From assembly GCA_964059195.1 (NCBI GenBank), contig CAXKWD010000009.1, forward strand, positions 46,905,160-46,969,159: 64,000 bases of DNA, in the 5' to 3' direction. Source of the stretch: Ectobius pallidus (Eukaryota > Arthropoda > Insecta > Blattodea > Ectobiidae). Below are positions 43,469 to 55,894 of the stretch, piece after piece. Below the pieces are notes generated by a model, which did no database searches, was not told the origin of the DNA, and saw only the letters and a list, made by a program, of their open reading frames with translations. Made by a program: the position numbers and the translations under genes. How positions within the stretch are numbered: position 1 is the first letter of the stretch; each line of letters begins with the position of its first letter.

Positions 43469-44394
43469 ATATAATATTAAGAACATACCGAAATTAACAT
43501 ATTTCAGTATAACACAAAACACTTCGTAGCAAAAAAATAGTGGGTGATAGAGAAAATCCAAGGTCATTTTCTGTTTTCTGGTGAAATTTTACATAAGGTA
43601 TGCCTTGTTTTATCCATGTCACAAAAAAAGTTGATTTTTGTTTACCAGTGTAATTAGTTAAACTTAATTACTCCATACTAACAAGAAAATTCAGCTAGAC
43701 AAATGTAAATAAGTTATGCAAGTTGTTGTGGAATGTTAATTGCTCGGAAAGAAAACAACATATTTGCATTAAAAAGAAATTTCCACATTAGATATCATAG
43801 CAACCGACATCTTCAATACGCTAATTGGCTTTGGTACATAAACTTTATAATAGTTAGAATATGCATGAGTTATATGGTCACCATTGTATAAAACTCATGT
43901 TAATGATGTATAAAAAAATTCAGAAGAGTTTTCCTCGATATAGGCTATGTATTTTAAAAAAGTATGGTAAATCTGTACAATTTTTTATAATACTTTAATA
44001 AAATGAATTTAATTTTGTAACTCTAATTGGTAAAAGTTTTGTAGCGCAATGGTTATTCTTATATAAAATTGTCAATGGTATAATTGATAGCAATAAACTT
44101 TTAAAACGTATTAAATTTTAATGTAGTACAATTAAATTGAAGAAATAGGGAATTGTTATATTCCTACCATTAAGTCAAAAATGTTTTTGTGTTCATCTTT
44201 AATTCAAATGTGTGATCAATATAATTATCTATCACTTCAAAATGCTCTTCTGGATTTTGACTTATCATTAAATCAACATAGAAATGAAATGTTATATATT
44301 CCTTACGATTTTGGCTTAGTTTTTAGTTTGTCTTGTTAAATTAATTGTATTTATTACAAATCATTCATGTATCTTCTTCTTTATCCTCACACAT
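43469..44394. other. No further gene seen
   Basis: AT-rich. If the pseudogene at 42507-43468 belonged to a transposon, this could include its 3' flank, but no terminal repeat was found. Confidence 0.45.
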
Positions 44395-44493
44395 TCATTT
44401 ATTGTATTGTATTTTTATATTGCACAACACTTATTGGCAAAACTACGCCAACTGTAATTGGGATGTATTGCTGTAGTTGACACAATAAATAAA
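44395..44493 (+). mobile_element. Short LINE 3' tail, AAAT repeat
   Basis: TGTAATTGGGATGTATTGCT and ACACAATAAATAAATAAAT resemble the reverse complement of 62508-62580 (TGTAATTGGGCATT..., TACAATAAATAAATAA). Both look like the extreme 3' ends of 5'-truncated insertions of one LINE family. No coding sequence remains. Confidence 0.4.
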
Positions 44494-45808
44494 TAAATAT
44501 TATGTCACAAAACCAAACCCAAATTTCGGAGCAGTGTTTTTCGGCTGATTGTATAAACACATGTAGTGAAGTACCGAAAATAATTGGTTTTATCTGAAGT
44601 AGTCTATTTCTTTTGTGCAAGGCATGTTCAGCAATGCTTTATATTTTAATAATACAACGGTTTGTCATTCCTTTGCTTTAATTTACATTACACCATTAAT
44701 AAATTACGAGTAACAATAGTTTCGTAAATCATTTATAAATACTAATTGGTTATAAATTGCAAATTATTCAATTTCGACCTCATGTGAAAGCCCGCTGCAT
44801 TTTTTGCAAAAGACTGCTGTTGGGGAGTGATTTTTTATTTTTCACAAAAGACTGTTGTTAGGGGAGTGATTTTTGCAAACAAAAGATCTTGATAACATTT
44901 TTTTGATGATGCAAGGAATTTTTTTATACATATTATCAATTTTACTCCATTCTGTTTGTTTGTCACTACCAGAATACTACATAACCGACCGCGCGGTGTA
45001 AACAATACACCGCTGCTGCAATTCCAAGAAAAAGTATTGTAACTCTTGATCTGTTGACGCTACGATCGCTCTACCACAATTAAACTGAAGCTTAACAATA
45101 ACGTGAAAGGTATCGACTTTTAGATGTCTATAACATTTGGAATTTTTTCGGTTGAGGGCAAATTGTAAATCCTGTGTATAAAATACACTGCTCTAGGGTT
45201 CAACATATTAAATAGTTTTATTTTAGTATTTTACCATTTTCTGAAAAGCTTTTTTCTTGTGTTTCGCTCCAATAAGTACAATAAACACATTGAAACAAAT
45301 ACATTAATTTATTTCATTTTTATTTACAATTATTTTAACGTCTTTCTCTTTTTCAATTAACCAACCAACACTTTACTTTCGGCGTCTTGTTGGAACAGAA
45401 AATAATACTATGAACGAACTGCAAGGGTAAGCGTTTTAAGAATGCCTTTAATTTTCTTCTAAACAAACCGGGGATTTCTGTTCACTAACGATTTCCTTTA
45501 CAAATGTTCTGACAACAACGAGCAAGATGAAATTGTAGGAAGATGTTTAAAAGTAAAAGTAAAGCTTCAATCAAACCCGGTCGTCTGCCATTGCAAACTT
45601 AACAAGGACATCCTATCGCACTAAGAGAAACTCCTAATAGCTTATGCCAATGTAATTCTTCTTCTTAGCCTAACTCTGCGGAAAGAAGGTTAGCATGTAT
45701 AAATTGGCACTAAAGCACAGAATTTTTTTTATTGAATATTAATGTTTTTTTTTTTAATGAAAGTAATCGCTCCTATACCACTCTTGAAAGTAGCAGCCGA
45801 AGACGCTA
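44494..45808. other. No gene seen
   Basis: An imperfect direct duplication at 44795-44880 contains (A/G)TTTTT(G/C)(A/C)AAAAGACTG(C/T)TGTT and GGGGAGTGATTTTT twice, about 48 bp apart. Otherwise plain AT-rich DNA. Confidence 0.5.
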
Positions 45809-45810
45809 TA

Positions 45811-46165
45811 CAGCAGAGTCCCGTTAATCCGGACTAGATGGGACCGGACTCTGTCCGGTTCACCAAAATTCCTGATTAAACGGAATTTGCCTTAAAACGC
45901 ACGTACTGTACTGTAATAGAAATTTTAGATGGCCAAAACTATAAAAGTAGATTTTTTCGTAAATATAACTTTTCCTACAACTTAATTGGTTTTAATATTG
46001 CTGTATACCTAGACCTAAGGTTTTAATCTACGAACTGATGTAGGATTAACAAAAAAACATCTTTGTGATTAATATTCAATATTTATTGATTGTTCGTTAC
46101 AAAAAATCAGTCCAGATTAACCGGATTTCCGGAAGAGCGGGGTCCGGACTAGGGGGACTTTACTG
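45811..46165. mobile_element. MITE with TA duplication, pogo/Tigger-like ends
   Basis: The left end, CAGCAGAGTCCCGTTAATCC, and the right end in reverse complement, CAGTAAAGTCCCCCTAGTCC, form an imperfect terminal inverted repeat followed by GGAC and further CCGG words on both sides (inner pair TAATCCGG/CCGGATTAACC-type). TA stands on both flanks (45809-45810 and 46166-46167). At 355 bp with no transposase it is non-autonomous. CAG(T/C)A(G/A)AGTCCC ends with TA duplication fit the pogo/Tigger branch of Tc1/mariner. Confidence 0.75.
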
Positions 46166-46167
46166 TA

Positions 46168-48953
46168 ATTTTTATGCTAATACAGCTGGGGACTGAATGT
46201 ATGTCCTTCTTGATGAAAAATTATACAAGAATATAATATAATGAAGGCTCTATAAATTTAATAAGATCCACCAACTCTTACATTTCTAGTTTACAGAAGA
46301 AGACCAGTTTTACACCGTCTTACGATTTTTCTTACAGGAAGACTACACAACTGAGAGCAACAGATGTAGGCTATATCCATTTCCTAACGAGAAGGAAATA
46401 TATCCCGGCCTTGCTTAATTCGAACTCAGAACTGCAGCGGCGAACTTCAAATGTATAACCATCCCTATTCGATGTCCGAAAACGATGAACAATAACTGAT
46501 AAAAGATTTTATTTCTAATTCGACGATTAATGAACTTCGCTTTGTATGAGTAGCTACCTGACTTTGCCTAAACATTTTTTATGTAATATCAATTTATTAT
46601 CTTACCCATCTGTAGACAGGAACACCGATTTCATGTTCCATGATTAAATGATTAGTTAGGGATCTAAATTAAGCACGGATTGAACATAAATCAGTTTCGG
46701 AACAATAATTACTGATGAATTCCACAATGCGGCTGTGCGGTTTCCATAGTTACCTTGTGATCAAGAGATATTGTTATTTAAAAGCAGGTGGTTCATCTTT
46801 GATCAGTTTCAGATAACACGAAAATATTTCACCTGCTCAATGTGTAACTGAGTTTAGCTTAAAACTAATTGCTACAAGAGTAATGTTTTTAGAGAAAGAC
46901 TTAAGACTTAAAACGCGGTGTTTTTAAACTGTACGTCTAGTTAATTAGGACCAGAAAAGTACGTGAATGGTTAAGAGGGTATGCGATTCGAGTATGTGCA
47001 TTATATTCCATAAAGAAGAATAATAAAAAAGCATTTTTCCTATGATGTGAAATTACGATAAGAATTACATACTTAAGTACAAAAGGAGCACAAAATACTC
47101 TAAAATATAGATTATAGTTTGTGGGAATTGAAGCATAGAAGTATGAAGAAAATATCCTCAAAGAAAACAAAAGATGATAATAAAGAAGATACTGTACTTC
47201 TCTGAATCCCATATGGTGTCAAAAAGACTACAGGTCTTTTACTTAGCTCAGCAGAAAACTCCCAAGCAACATTAATGTTCTTTTTAAAACACGCTCAACA
47301 GCTGCTTGTCGGACTAGTAACACCCCGAAAAATTGCATTTTAGCAACCGCTAAAATTGCTTACAACTGCATTTAAAATGCTGTTTTATCAGCCTAGGACG
47401 CTAAAGTCGTCATGACAATCTTTTAACAAAATCCAGATGGCATTGACCAGTCACACCAACATTAACATGGATTTAAGCATATATTTGGTCATAAAACAAC
47501 AAATTTAAGCCAGCATGTATCTTTGTGATAATCAGAAACTTTACCAGGGTTTTCGAAAAACACGGTAACCTACTTCATCATGTAACAACAAAATATATAA
47601 GCCAACAACTTTTCACATCTTGGTTCACAAGAGGAACATTGCTTACCATGGATGCACCAGAAGTTCCTTGCAATATTATATTCCTTCTTACAGTCTACTG
47701 CTGCCGACATTTTACTGGCAGCAGCTCCAATTGAATGTATCTAGCTTGGATTGAAATTTCCTTGGGATTATCATTCATATTTTCATAACCATTTCATAAA
47801 TACTAGTTCGTATGATTCATATAATAGGCATCTATATTACCGCATTTCGTATTGGTACGGTTCATTGTTTTTCAGGCGGCTGTGAGAATATGACGCTAAC
47901 AAATGGCTGACTATAACTTTCATTATAATTAATTATACGGTATTTTATTTCATTTCTTATAATTTAGAGGGCTTTTACAAAAAAAAAATTGTATGTACCA
48001 CGTACTCAAAAACTTTATCGGACTCATCCAGCAATTCGGTCTCGGCCGCTATACTAGATTCGTCCGCTAAAGCGTTATTTTGTGTACTTGGTACATAAAT
48101 AGCTATTAATTATTCCACAATTCAATTCCATTTGATTGATACAATCACCCATAACAACCAGCAACAATACATTTCATTCTACGTGATTGTACGTTACATT
48201 ACATTCCACCTCATGAAAATGAATGTTAAAATAAGACTAAATCCTTCATTTTTAATCGCGGTTTACTGAAGACTATAACATTCAGTATGAGGTATAACAA
48301 TTTTAATTTTAGATTTACGAAAAATGTTGGTCATTAACTCACCAAAAATCCATCATACAATAGGGACTGCATTTTTGGCCGTGAAAGCAGTACAATTTTT
48401 ATTTCATTTTTATTTTTTGTTAATTTAAGTTCAAAACATTTTAAAGTTATCTGATTGCATGTACAAAGTTTGAGTGTGGTTTAACTTATAGCCTAAAGTC
48501 TTGGATACTAGGACAAAAGAATTGAAGCGTATTACCTTAATCGTTTTTAAGAAATAATGTATTTTGTGGTATCATTTGTTTAAAAAAAGTGAAAAGCATA
48601 TTCCCTTACTACTAGGTTTAATACAACACACATTTAAATTTCTTGTACAACACATTAAAGAGAATGAATTAAACTAGGCCTATTATTGTACAAAATTTCA
48701 TATAAATTCATTGAATAATATAGAATGTATCACTGTTTTAATTAAATGTTGTCTTTACACAATAGCGGTGGTATGATCCCCCTTTGGAATCGCATCTTCT
48801 GATATTGTTTTTCGCCGGGAAAGAATTACTGCTGTGTCACTTAGTATACTTGTAATGTAACTTAATCATACACATTTGGCTGCTACATGCAACATTGTCA
48901 TTAATTAAGTAAACATATTTTAGAATCCCCAATTTCAAGCAGTTTACTTGAAA
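46168..48953. other. No gene seen
   Basis: The longest frame is 91 codons on the minus strand (46937-47212) without motifs. No repeat was identified. Confidence 0.55.
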
Positions 48954-48973
48954 CAGGCTGTACGGTACTGTCC

Positions 48974-49107
48974 GTGCATTTAGACGAGAGCACTGTAAAC
49001 ACAATGCGCAGTGGTATCAGTCATCACGTGATTCATACTAGCAACACACTCCCCTTCCGTCCCGCCCTATCTCTGCGGTGCATGCAAGTGCTCACGTCTA
49101 AATGCAC
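48974..49107. repeat. 134-bp element with 21-bp terminal inverted repeats
   Basis: GTGCATTTAGACGAGAGCACT (48974-48994, one base longer than a 20-mer, given here as its two halves GTGCATTTAGACG and AGAGCACT) is complementary to 49087-49107 with a single mismatch. CAGGCTGTAC occurs directly on both sides (48954-48963 and 49107-49116), 10 bp away on the left and overlapping on the right. It could be a tiny MITE or a cruciform-forming sequence. A chance 82-codon frame crosses it. Confidence 0.7.
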
Positions 49108-49116
49108 AGGCTGTAC

Positions 49117-50224
49117 ATGCCGCGTTCTCGTAGCTACACAAAAAGTAATTCTCAGGTCCGAGGAATTCTATATAGGTGGTCAGTTCATCAACTGTTCTTT
49201 AAGGCGGGGAAGAATAAGATGAAGCGACGCCTCTATCAAGTCAACTTGATTACACTAATTAACAAAAATTATCAGGTTCGTTGATGTCTTAATTCAGTAT
49301 AAGCTCAAACACGAATTAGCCTCATGAGAATATTAGCACATAAATTACTATGTACTTGCAAAAGCAGCAACCCGACAATTTTGATATTAAGAAAATGTGT
49401 AACATAACTCATCTTGATGAGAAAAAGTATACACAACACTTTCATTAATATGAACAAAAGAATTACACCTCAAATTTTTACCGAACAGGGTTTACCCAAA
49501 AAAAATTCACATTTTCTTCGTGTTAATGAACTTCACTGCAGAAATTGTATTTATTGTAGAAGGGAGAGAGATGAAAAATCTGACAAAGGGAGGTCAAAGA
49601 GATTAAATTGTTTATCTGTATAATAATGAAGTTGGCACACCCGAAGTCAGAATTAAAACGAAAAGGAATTTAAAATATTCGTACAATTCATTGCGCTTTT
49701 ATACCAAATTGAGAACTATTTGGTAGAGATAACAGCCCGTTTTTAAAATTAAGTTTGATTGAACTTTAGGAGCAAATCCTTTTACGATAGTTGCCTTAAA
49801 TTAAGGGTGTCAATTGCACAAAGACAAATCAAAACAATTCCAAGAACTATATTTTATTTAAACTTGAGAATTTTTTTCCATAATTTTCAATATTCATATA
49901 TTATTTATATTACATTTTTAAAAACAGCTATCAATAAAGGACTTTCTTTCTATTTATTAAAAAAATTCTGAATACAAATTGTTATGGGCAACTTGGAGCG
50001 ATTCTTGAAGAATGTTTAAGGCCAATTCCTGTGAAGAAATCCAATGGCTGCAAGCCATTGTTTGAATATAAACTACAGTCACATATAATCTAAGTTGTTT
50101 AAGACGTGAGAGAACAACCGATCTGAATATATGAAGAAATTAATAAGAGGCAGATTTAATGAACGAAAATAATAGATTAATCTGACGTCCACTAGTTATT
50201 TTTACACCTCTTCAAGACAAAGTT
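49117..50224. other. No gene seen
   Basis: Short plus-strand frames (49414-49623, 49759-49971) have no recognisable domain; one contains HCRNCIYCRRER by chance. Confidence 0.5.
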
Positions 50225-51480
50225 CCGAGTAATTTTCAGAACGAATTAAGGCCAGTATCTATTTGTAAAAAGGTGACTGGCTTTCAGATAATTTTTACGG
50301 GAAAAAAGGTTTCAAATAAATATTTTAGTCCTTAGTATAGGCACTTCGTGTAAAAATTTTAACAAAATCGTTAGAGCCGTTTTCCAGAATAACGCGAAAA
50401 ACTTAAATTCCCTTTATATAATGTGGTAGTAAAAGTAAGAAGAAGTCATCGCCAATCTTCAGATCATACCTCCAGAAAATATCTAACTCGGTTACAAAAA
50501 GCTTGTTTTTGTATGGTTTTTCGTTCTCGACAGACGGAGAACTCGAATGACATATGCGCGTTCAGTGCAGGCAGAAAAGTAAACATTTATTTGCATGCGG
50601 GGATTTGTAAACGCATACTTGAATTGCATGCTGCAGTGCCCTTGGACGTCGCTTAATAGTAGAGTAAGAACCAGGTTGCGAATCACGCTCTGGTCTCTTT
50701 TACATTGCAAGAGAACAAAGTGACATAAACAGTAAGTAAGTAAGTATAAAATTCAGCAATTACCCTATATAGCTATTACATTGAGTGTAATTATAATTTA
50801 TTTTTAGAGTTTTTCATATATTAAATTAAATTCCAAGCAGTGCAGTATGCAGTAACACAATATATTTTACGTAACTTTGACCAAGCCTAAAAGAGGCATT
50901 TATTTTAATACAAAATGTGGGCTATATTATACATTATGTTGTTATCAATTAAAAATTTCAAGTAAATGATTAGATCGTGACAGCAAATTAAACTTAGTTA
51001 ACATTAAGTATTGTATTTTCAACAGTTTACCGAAAATAAGATTTATTTAGACTCACAGTACCTAAAGAAACGTTTTGTATTTTGATGGATTCAATCTACG
51101 CACTATTGGATGATGGAATCAACTGTAGCTACTCTTATGATGAGTAAGAAAGAAAATCATCCGTCACTGATGGTATCAAACTTCATTTTCAAAAGGCATG
51201 CAACTCGGATACCTCCTAGAAAGCTTTGGCACGAAACTCGGATAGCTCATAGACAGCATTGACAAGCAATTCGGAAACGTTCGCCTTCTCAAGCACGCAA
51301 TTCATAAATATTATCGACAGATACGCAGACATTTTTCTGAAAAGTTTATTTCTGGATTCAGGTGATCTCGAAACTCTATTTATATATAAGAATTTTTATA
51401 TAGAAGTAATATCGAATTTCAGTTTTTGAACGCAATACTTTCTCTACCTATAGAAAATAGTACGGGTAGAGAAAGTAATA
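50225..51480 (+). mobile_element. Family H copy 3, with end hairpin
   Basis: A unit at 50260-50570 carries TTTCAAATAAATATTTTAGT, CCTTAGTATAGGC, AAATCGTTAGAGCCGTTTTC, CGCCAATCTTCAG and TGTTTTTGTATGG, matching copy 1 in reverse complement. The right end is a hairpin: TACTTTCTCTACC (51436-51448) and GGTAGAGAAAGTA (51465-51477), a perfect 13-bp stem. The TTCTGGATTCAGG...TCGAAAC sequence before it (51351-51375) also matches copy 1. The middle (50570-51340) shows no match and may be unrelated. A GTAA tail lies within it at 50727-50742. Confidence 0.55.
50727..50742. repeat. GTAA microsatellite
   Basis: Three to four GTAA units, like the tail of LINE-T copy C, but the preceding sequence does not match LINE-T. 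It may be the end of a different truncated LINE. Confidence 0.5.
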
Positions 51481-53279
51481 AGAGGACTATAAACTGTTAC
51501 AAACTATGTCCATCCCTGGAGAAGGTAGGTTCTAAATAAAAGTTTGTTTGAATTTTCACATGGAAATACACTTAAGAAGCTACACAGAATGCTATGTGAC
51601 GTCAGGTTGCCTTGGAAACCTGTATAATTGTGAGTGAGGCGACTTTACGAACAATTAAATTCCCTGAAGTAACTCCACTACATGCATTTAATGTTTCGAG
51701 ATATTACCAAGTCTATTACCTCTTGAGCACACGCAATATTTCCACGCAATTAAAGCGCCTTGACGCTGGTATGAGCAATGCGCTGAGTTCTCATAGCCTA
51801 CAATGTATATACAGTGCCGGTATATGTAATGTAAATAGCTACCTTTGTAATAACATTTTCGATTAGCTTTAGTTTTTTAAAACACCACGGGATTCAAATC
51901 TTTTCTCCATTTAAACGGTTATCTATTCAAGCTTCTAGAGGATTTATGAGTACGAGCCGTGCATTTTAGTACTACATTAAGATAATGAAGTAGTTTATAC
52001 TTCTTTCTTCTTATAAATAGGCAACCCACATAAGGCTTTATTTTTAAATAATATTGCTTTATCTTTTTGATAATTATGATTTATTATGCTTTATTATTTA
52101 TAACCTATTTCTTTTATACAGTTAAACTTTAGTATCTTAAATGAATTTTTAGTGACAGTAAAGTAGGCTTGACTTACAAAAATAATACGTATTCAGTTAC
52201 TCAGGAACACACTGCAATAAGAGAATAATGCTGAACAATGAACATATGTCACTCTGAGTTTCTGTACCATACTCTTGAAATTGATTAATTGCAAGTTTTA
52301 GGCGAATTAATATTTTCCTTTGAACCTTCCATAAGCTGTGGACTTGAGGTATAGTACTGGTATGTATGCTGCTAGGACCGCCTGAAGTTGGAACTTATCC
52401 ATCATTCTGTTCCCGAGTCCTATGTTGAAAACTTTCCACGGGCTTTTGCACAATGGACAATGGAACATAAAAGTTGCCCCTTTTCAGCCACAAAATAATC
52501 TGTGGTAACTCACGAACACTTTGAATTGCATTTCCAGCAATTTTTGGCGTACTGGTGTTCAATAGATGTGAACTGCTCTGATTCAGAATGTGTACTGGCC
52601 ATAAAGCAGTTGAATTTTACATATGATATGTTCGTTTTTGCTATAAATATTGTTAATTTTGCCTTGAATCTATTGTTATGTTTTGAACAGGCAAGTAATT
52701 TTCCAAGAATTATGCTTTAAATTACATATTGTGCTTTAATGTCTATTCTTTAAAATTATGCTTTATCGTGCTTTTAAAACTTACTCTATCCAGACTTTTC
52801 GAATCCCAAAATCATGTTCTGGTTAGCAACCACATGTCTAAAACTTTGTTCTGTTTTTTATGTTTATTATGCTTTTGGATTGCTCTGCTTATAAATAAAT
52901 CATGAACACATCCAGTAACGTTTTATAGACAACTAACATTTCTACCATTCTACTTAAGATCATCACTTAGGTTTTATATTAAGAACTTGTAATAGTTATT
53001 GGAAAATACGGTATCAGAAATATTTATGGCATTTTTATCTAATAGTAATTCGACATGATATCAGGTATTTTATTAAATAGTATTTAAAGATCGTGTAGAT
53101 TCAATGAATGATAGATTTTCTCGTAACTATTTGAAATTGAGACATATTATTAAATACCGTTAGGTCTAATGTTTCACAATAAACAGAAGTTAATCTTATA
53201 TCCTTACAAGTTCTTTTAAGTGTATAATTTCTATGGAAATACGGAAGGTAAGACATATAAATAAGCCTGAATAAAAGTT
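51481..53279. other. No gene seen
   Basis: Frames at 51612-51866 and 52502-52720 (84 and 72 codons) have no motifs. The sequence is AT-rich. Confidence 0.5.
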
Positions 53280-53285
53280 TTAAAA

Positions 53286-53330
53286 TTATTATTATTGTTA
53301 TTGTTATTATTATTATTATTATTATTATAC
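53286..53330. repeat. ATT microsatellite
   Basis: ATT/GTT repeat. It could be the tail of a plus-strand LINE remnant, but no protein homology was recognised upstream. The Ile-rich minus frame across it is an artefact. Confidence 0.85.
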
Positions 53331-54816
53331 AAAACATCGAATCGGCTAACAGCCTGTGAAGAAATCATTAATATGTAAACCTTACTGGATATTAATCGTA
53401 CTACAGAAATGTTTCAACAGTAACTAGTAAAATGTATTAAAAATAAAACGCTAAAGAAATTTGTATAGTATTTTCATAGAAAGCCATTATTTCCATGGTA
53501 GAAACTAGAACTTCCTGCACCCAGTACAGACTACAGTTAACCAAATCTGCCCGCATCTTTTACTTTCTTTGCAGCACGTATGTACCCCGTTATATCAAAC
53601 CCTGTAACTTTTGATATATTTATAATTGGAGACATCGAATATAATCAGATTTACCACTTCAATCTTACTGTGTCTTTACTTCTTATTAATTTCTCAATAT
53701 TCACTTAGGATTTAAGTCATAGCAGCTAAGTATGATGCTTAGTAAAGTATTTATTAACTATTACTATGATGTTATTTTGTAGAATGTTACCATAGTAATA
53801 GTTAAAACAAATATACGTCACTAGGTATATTCATACAAACATTAAACTTTTAAAAATCCGTGTGGTTATCGCATAATATGCCGTGGGAATTATTTCTCGT
53901 TAAGGAAAATACTCATTCTTCCATTACCCAAACTGCTGTGATATGTTCTAAGAAAACTTTCTACAGTAATAATATATTTTGTCTTGCCTTAAAGATACAC
54001 AAATTTCAAACACAAAAGGCGGCAATCCAAAAGAACAAAATAACTTACCCACTGGCACATGATTCTATGACGTGAAAAATTCCGTACGAAATTATAAAAA
54101 ATCTTTACGCAGTCTTAATATATTAATATATAATCCCTGGGAGGTTGGTATAAAAAGCTCACAACACGTAAAAATTGACTCGGCAGTTTTGTTACTTAAC
54201 CAAGGGAATGCCGCCTTCCATTCTGAAAGAAATTTACTTCCAGGAAGAATGATGTGTTGATAAAGAAATAAATAAAAAGTGAGATCATTTACTCGCGTGA
54301 TAAGATTGTTCACCATTCTTTAGAAACTATGTAGAGAACCGTATGTCATTTGAATGCCTAGCTTTATAGATTCTGACATTAAGATAAAGACGTGACATGA
54401 TTTTTCTAAGTAAATAATCGTGTTTCCAGAAAATATTTTACTTTCTTTCTACGACTGAATTTATAAGAAATCAAGCACTCAACAAATCTAACTTGAAGCT
54501 AGTGATGATGAAAGTAATTTATGAAAAAAAGTGTCTTAAACAAGTCATTTAATTTCACGGTGATTGTAAAAAATAACTAGTTTATCAAAGGTAACTCCAC
54601 GAGAGTTTACGAGTTTATCGATAGTTTCGCAACTGCGTAGGATGAATCGATTCGAGTTACCATGTTGTAACCAATAATGCCAATGGTGCAAATAAGCCAT
54701 AGTTAAACTAATTCAGGTAAAAGCTAACAGCAGAACAGAATAAAAGCACACGAACTGGCCTGCAGAGAATTGAAATTGTGTTTTTAATAAATGTAAATGT
54801 ATATTATTTCAATTTC
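53331..54816. other. No gene seen
   Basis: Three overlapping frames of 62-74 codons at 53860-54316 lie on both strands and show no motifs. An imperfect palindrome, ATAGTTAAAAC versus TTAACTATTACTATG, occurs at 53752-53805. Confidence 0.5.
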
Positions 54817-54828
54817 CAAACAAGTTAT
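54817..54828. repeat. Target-site duplication of SINE family 3, left
   Basis: CAAACAAGTTAT, repeated exactly at 55285-55296. Confidence 0.9.
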
Positions 54829-55284
54829 TTCTTTCTTTCTTTCTTTCTCGAAGTTTAACCTCTCCCTTTTTTAGGATTTAAGCGACCCAAGCCGCCCGGG
54901 CCGTACAGGGCCGCGACCTGTCGGGAGAGGGATTATCTTTGGATCACATACATACTTTTTTGACCAGACAAGGACATGGAGGGCCTCCCCGGATGAGTGA
55001 TCAGCCCAATGCCGGGGCCACCTCCGAGACAACACGAACACATAGGACGAGACACACCATTCACACGCACACTCATTCCAAACAAGGCGAGGATGGGATG
55101 AAGATGATAATGACGGCCAGATGATATCTGGGACCACAAGGGCCTAAAGTTACCCGACATTTGTCTCAAAGGTGAGGAAAAACCCCAGAAAAAACCCCAC
55201 CTAGGTAACTTGTCCCGACCAGGAATCGAACGCGGGCCCGCTGCGTGAGAGGATTGAACGCATCCCCTGAGCCACAGCGGTGGA
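54829..55284 (-). mobile_element. SINE family 3, complete copy with target duplications
   Basis: The minus strand begins TCCACCGCTGTGGCTCAG (A-box-like, plus-strand 55264-55282) and has a good B box, GTTCGATTCC (plus strand 55222-55232), so the head is tRNA-derived. The body contains GGTGGGGTTTTTTCTGGGGT, and the 3' end is an AAAG-type repeat (54829-54848). A perfect 12-bp duplication flanks it. At 456 bp and GC-rich it contrasts with the surrounding DNA and looks like a fairly recent insertion. Frames of 61-88 codons inside are not genes. Confidence 0.9.
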
Positions 55285-55296
55285 CAAACAAGTTAT
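55285..55296. repeat. Target-site duplication of SINE family 3, right
   Basis: Exact match to 54817-54828. Confidence 0.9.
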
Positions 55297-55639
55297 GTTG
55301 TATAAAATAATGTGTATTTATTGTGTTCACTTACAGCATGCGACGTATTAGTCACTGCAAATCGATACCTACATTTCCAATAACGACCTGAGGTTTCATT
55401 AGATAAAATCGCATCCTCGTATTAATATCAAGCATTTTATAAGATAAACGATCGAGATTGGTCTATATCCGAGGAAATGATAAACGCCATTGGCCAATAT
55501 CAAACACGCGGCGTATGACTGGAATAGTCAATATAATATTTTCAGTTTTATCTTACTGAAGAGATTAGCTTTTTTTCAGTACAGGAAAACTTAACCCCGG
55601 CGGGAATCGGATAGGGTAATTTGCTCATTCGTGGTTTTG
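55297..55639. other. No gene seen
   Basis: Plain sequence between a SINE and an AAT-repeat region. Confidence 0.55.
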
Positions 55640-55640
55640 T

Positions 55641-55712
55641 ATAATAATAATAATAATAATGTATGTTATATAATATGTTAAATAATAATTATTTATTATT
55701 ATTATTATTATT
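55641..55712. repeat. Paired AAT and ATT microsatellites
   Basis: AATAATAAT (55642-55660) and TTATTATTATT (55694-55712) lie 35 bp apart in opposite sense and could pair. The spacer is TA-rich. Confidence 0.85.
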
Positions 55713-55894
55713 GGACTTATACAGTCATAGACAAGGTCAATATAAAACCTTTCTCCAAAACAATATACATCAACTTTTTTTTTGAGCTGCGAGGCTAAAT
55801 CAGGAGTTCGGGATGTGTGTCTACACAGTAGGGTAGGTCATGGAACTATTGATTGTTAATTGTTTCTATTATTTGTGTATTTTATGGAGTAAAT

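Noticed and set aside
49414..49623. HCRNCIYCRRER as a zinc-binding protein
   Set aside because: Single short match in a 69-codon frame with no flanking domain or repeat copies.
53286..53330. ATT repeat as proof of a LINE insertion
   Set aside because: No LINE protein or conserved 3' UTR was recognised next to it; it could be an ordinary microsatellite.
54871..55169. Frames of 61-88 codons in a GC-rich segment
   Set aside because: The segment is a complete SINE with target duplications; the open frames reflect GC content.
55206..55284. Free-standing tRNA gene from good A- and B-box-like sequences
   Set aside because: The sequence cannot be folded by eye into a full cloverleaf and it is followed by a SINE body and tail, so it is the SINE head.
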